The position numbers and the translations under genes were made by a program. A DNA stretch of 22,165 nt from Dehalococcoidia bacterium (GTDB lineage: Bacteria > Chloroflexota > Dehalococcoidia > GIF9 > AB-539-J10), in NCBI GenBank assembly GCA_030669525.1, contig DAOVDO010000001.1:1-22165 (forward strand). The letters run 5' to 3'. The notes beneath the pieces were generated by a model, which saw nothing but the letters and a program-made list of their open reading frames with translations, had not been told where the DNA came from and did not search any database. Below, one piece after another: positions 19,518 through 22,165 of the stretch. Numbering within the stretch: the stretch's first letter is position 1; the number at the start of each line of letters is the position of its first letter.

Positions 19518-22165
19518 GTGAGTTACTTTATAGGCATAGATATTGGCTCTGTCAACTCCAAGCTTTCGCTCATTGGCGAAAATGGAGAGATTGTTAAGCT
19601 TGATACCGAAAAGATAAGTACCGGTCCCAGGGCTGCAGTCGCTTCACTTATTGCCAGATTGGGCAAGGGGTTTGAGCTTGACCAGATTGTCGCCGCTGGT
19701 GTATCGGGTTCTGGCAAGGACGTGATTCCCAAAGAGCTCGAATGGGTGGAGTATAGCAGTCCACTGTCTATTGCTTCAGGTCTTATTCATTTATATCCAG
19801 ATGCCAGGACGATCGTTCAAATAGGAGGACAGAGTACCCTGGTAATAGGGCTGGAAGATGGCTTGAAAAAGCCGTGGAAGGTAGCATCTAACCCCCTTTG
19901 TGCTGCAGGTACCGGGAGGTTTCTGGAACAACAGGCGTACAGGCTTGGCATCAGTATGGAGGATTTCTCCAGCCTGGCATTGCAATGTGAAGGCAGTCCC
20001 CCCAGGATAGCTGCCAGATGTAGTGTCTTTGCTAAAACTGACCTCATACATCTGCAGCAGAAGGGAGCCTCGGTTGAAGCAATGCTTTATGCGCTTTGCG
20101 AGAGCGTTGCCCGTATGGTTACCTCTATTAAGAAGGGAGCTTTTGAGGAGCCAGTATATTTTGTTGGTGGGGGTGCTACCAATGCTGCTGTAGCAAGGGC
20201 TCTCAATGATGCGATTTCTGCCAGGAATAAGCATCAAGTCAAGGTAATAATTCCTGAAAACCACCTTCATATCGAGTCGCTAGGGTCGGCTTTGCTATCA
20301 AGAGGGAAGACTTCGCGGGGCGTTGTTCTATCGGAAATAGATGACCGGCAGGACTATTTTGAAATGCCCAGGCTCAAGGTTGTTGCCACTCAGGATAGCA
20401 AGCCAGTCCCGAATATAGAGGAAGGGTGCACAGGATACCTCGGGGTCGATATTGGCTCCACCAGTACCAAGGCGGTGATAGTTGATGAAACTGGCAACAG
20501 GGTTATAGGGAAAAACTACCTGATGACCGCTGGCAGACCTGTTGAAGCCATCAGGGAAGTTTTCAGGAACCTTCTTCGGAATGGCGCAGGAAAGGTTAAG
20601 ATAGCCGGTGCCGGTATCACCGGTTCTGGCAGATACCTGGTTGGCAGTTTTATTGGAGCCGACCTGATTAAGAATGAGATAACTGCGCAGACAAGAGCCG
20701 CCGTAGAACTGGACCCTGAAGCCGACATCATTGAGATAGGTGGACAGGACTCCAAGCTTGTCATCAAGAGGAACGGTGTCGTCGTTGATTACCAGATGAA
20801 CAAAGCATGTGCTGCTGGAACGGGCAGCTTCATTGATGAACTGGCTGAAATGCTGGGTGTAAAAGTGACCAATGGTGAATTCGCCAGGCTGGCGTTCGAG
20901 GCTCCAAATACCATTGATCTGGGAACGAGATGTGCTGCTTTCATGGGGCAGGCTGTTGCTGCAGCCCAGCAACAGGGTATGCCCATTGAGATAATCACGG
21001 CCAGTCTTTCCAATTCAATAGCGAAGAACTATCTCTCCAAAGTGGTAGGTAACAGGAAATTGGGTGACAAGGTTATCCTCACAGGTGCGGTGTTCTATAA
21101 CGCGGCTATAGTCTCTGCCTTTCATGAGCAGCTTGAGGGGAAAACCCTGACCGTGCCGGAGCATAAAGAAATCAGTGGTGCGATAGGTGTAGCGCTCCTG
21201 GCGAAAGAGGGAATGGCAGGTCGGGAATCAAAATTCAAGGGCTTTCAAAAAGTTGTTGGCAGCGAGTGTATTCTCACCACATTCACCTGTAAAGGATGCG
21301 ACAATAACTGTACTATTACCCGTATGCAGATGGATAACGAGCCTCCAACCTTTTATGGTAGCAGATGTGACCGTTATGATAGCGTTGCCAGTCATGCGAA
21401 AAGAGAAACCTTCTTCGATAAGCGGGAGCAGTTGCTCTTCAGGGAGTACAGGGAAGGTGCTGGCACCGGACCTACTGTAGGCATTCCCAGGGCACTGCTG
21501 GTATATGACTATGCCCCACTGCTTATCGGTTTTCTCAACGCGCTTGATGTCAGGTGTATCCTCTCCGGCCAGACTAACAAGGAGATTATGGAGAGGGCGG
21601 TCGAGTTAAGTTACACCGATAGTTGTTTCCCTCTCAAGCTTCTCCATGGACACGCAGCAAAGCTTGACGACGTGGACTATATGCTCTACCCCTGCGCTAT
21701 CAGGTTAGGGGAGAAAGACGGAGATGAGAACCAGAAATATTCCTGTCCTCTTGTTCAGGCAGCCCCGTTCATAATACGCAACGTGCTTGGTAAGCGGATA
21801 TTGATACCCATACTTGATTTCAGTCGAGGCAATGCTGATGTGATAAAAAAGCTGGCAAATGTCGCTGTGGAGATGGGGTTCAGCAGAAGCAGTGGCAGGA
21901 AGGCAGCCCTCGCTGCCATTAAATCCCAGCGGATGTTCGAAGTAGACCAGGAGGCGCTTGGCAGGAAGCTGCTGGAGGAACTATACCAGGGTGACCGGTT
22001 AGGAGTGGTGCTATTCGCCAGGTCCTACATGTCACAGGATGCCGGTGCAAACCTGGGCATAGCCGAAAAACTGGCTCAGCTTGATGTGGTGCCTGTGCCG
22101 CTTGATTTCCTGCCCCTGAAATCGATTAATCCCAGGAAATACTCAGACCGCCCATACTGGTTCTA
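19518..22165 (+). CDS. Tandem ASKHA acyl-CoA dehydratase activase (BcrAD/BadFG plus DUF2229), 3' end missing
   Basis: The frame runs open from GTG 19518 past the window edge (882 codons visible). Two BcrAD/BadFG/HgdC-type ATPase domains follow each other: first FIGIDIGSVNSK with LCAAGTGRFLE and ARCSVFAK; second LGVDIGSTSTKAV with IGGQDSK, KACAAGTGSFIDE and GTRCAAFMGQ. The Cys in each CAAGTG and RC motif are where HgdC activators hold a bridging 4Fe-4S cluster. A Cys-rich segment CKGCDNNC follows, then DUF2229-like sequence (GIPRALLVYDYAPL, DSCFPLKLLHGH). Relatives reach about 1400 residues and are thought to energise electrons for dehydratase- or reductase-type Fe-S partners; the substrate is not known. 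No strong SD; the start is set by MSYFIGIDIG and the promoter. Confidence 0.92.
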   Translation, partial: MSYFIGIDIGSVNSKLSLIGENGEIVKLDTEKISTGPRAAVASLIARLGKGFELDQIVAAGVSGSGKDVIPKELEWVEYSSPLSIASGLIHLYPDARTIVQIGGQSTLVIGLEDGLKKPWKVASNPLCAAGTGRFLEQQAYRLGISMEDFSSLALQCEGSPPRIAARCSVFAKTDLIHLQQKGASVEAMLYALCESVARMVTSIKKGAFEEPVYFVGGGATNAAVARALNDAISARNKHQVKVIIPENHLHIESLGSALLSRGKTSRGVVLSEIDDRQDYFEMPRLKVVATQDSKPVPNIEEGCTGYLGVDIGSTSTKAVIVDETGNRVIGKNYLMTAGRPVEAIREVFRNLLRNGAGKVKIAGAGITGSGRYLVGSFIGADLIKNEITAQTRAAVELDPEADIIEIGGQDSKLVIKRNGVVVDYQMNKACAAGTGSFIDELAEMLGVKVTNGEFARLAFEAPNTIDLGTRCAAFMGQAVAAAQQQGMPIEIITASLSNSIAKNYLSKVVGNRKLGDKVILTGAVFYNAAIVSAFHEQLEGKTLTVPEHKEISGAIGVALLAKEGMAGRESKFKGFQKVVGSECILTTFTCKGCDNNCTITRMQMDNEPPTFYGSRCDRYDSVASHAKRETFFDKREQLLFREYREGAGTGPTVGIPRALLVYDYAPLLIGFLNALDVRCILSGQTNKEIMERAVELSYTDSCFPLKLLHGHAAKLDDVDYMLYPCAIRLGEKDGDENQKYSCPLVQAAPFIIRNVLGKRILIPILDFSRGNADVIKKLANVAVEMGFSRSSGRKAALAAIKSQRMFEVDQEALGRKLLEELYQGDRLGVVLFARSYMSQDAGANLGIAEKLAQLDVVPVPLDFLPLKSINPRKYSDRPYWF

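Overview
The window looks like a chromosomal segment from an anaerobic, acetyl-CoA-pathway bacterium, most plausibly an uncultured member of the Chloroflexota (Dehalococcoidia-like). This is inferred from gene content: a corrinoid-protein reductive activator, CooT and CooC nickel proteins, 4Fe-4S ferredoxins, a giant CoA-dehydratase activase and an rsmD-coaD-ferredoxin run. GTG and TTG starts are frequent, and at least two genes appear to be read from leaderless mRNAs. No rRNA, tRNA or CRISPR array was seen.

Layout. (1) 3-104: the C-terminal tail of an rve-type transposase. (2) 204-8195, all minus strand, read from right to left: Fur-family regulator, 8-Cys ferredoxin, a 38-aa small ORF, a SAM methyltransferase, a NifU-like domain protein lacking its CxxC, CooC-type ATPase, a 60- to 64-aa small ORF with a broken start, thioredoxin reductase and a TlpA-like lipoprotein. 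After an internal promoter come thioredoxin, CooT and the corrinoid activator (2Fe-2S plus ASKHA). Many junctions overlap by 4 bp or are tightly spaced. The set reads as a metal and redox maintenance module for CO dehydrogenase/acetyl-CoA synthase and its corrinoid protein, although those enzymes are not in the window. (3) 8326-9698, plus strand: rsmD, coaD and an Alvin-type ferredoxin, divergent from fur. (4) 9701-13887, minus strand: leuS, proC and a zinc-ribbon methyltransferase. (5) 13931-19469: two copies of a non-autonomous mobile element in inverted orientation, each with its own 5-bp target duplication. Between them lie a CetZ/FtsZ-like tubulin homologue, a protein of ten 11-residue repeats, a 617-aa protein of about twenty 25-residue repeats, and a small zinc-ribbon protein with a long 5' leader. 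(6) 19518 to the end: a tandem ASKHA acyl-CoA dehydratase activase, cut by the window edge.

The most unusual part is region 5. A bacterial CetZ-like tubulin sits beside two long, repetitive, all-helical, cysteine-poor proteins, which suggests an uncharacterised cytoskeletal or membrane-surface system. In region 2 the small ORFs interleaved with CooC, ferredoxin and thioredoxin reductase genes deserve attention.
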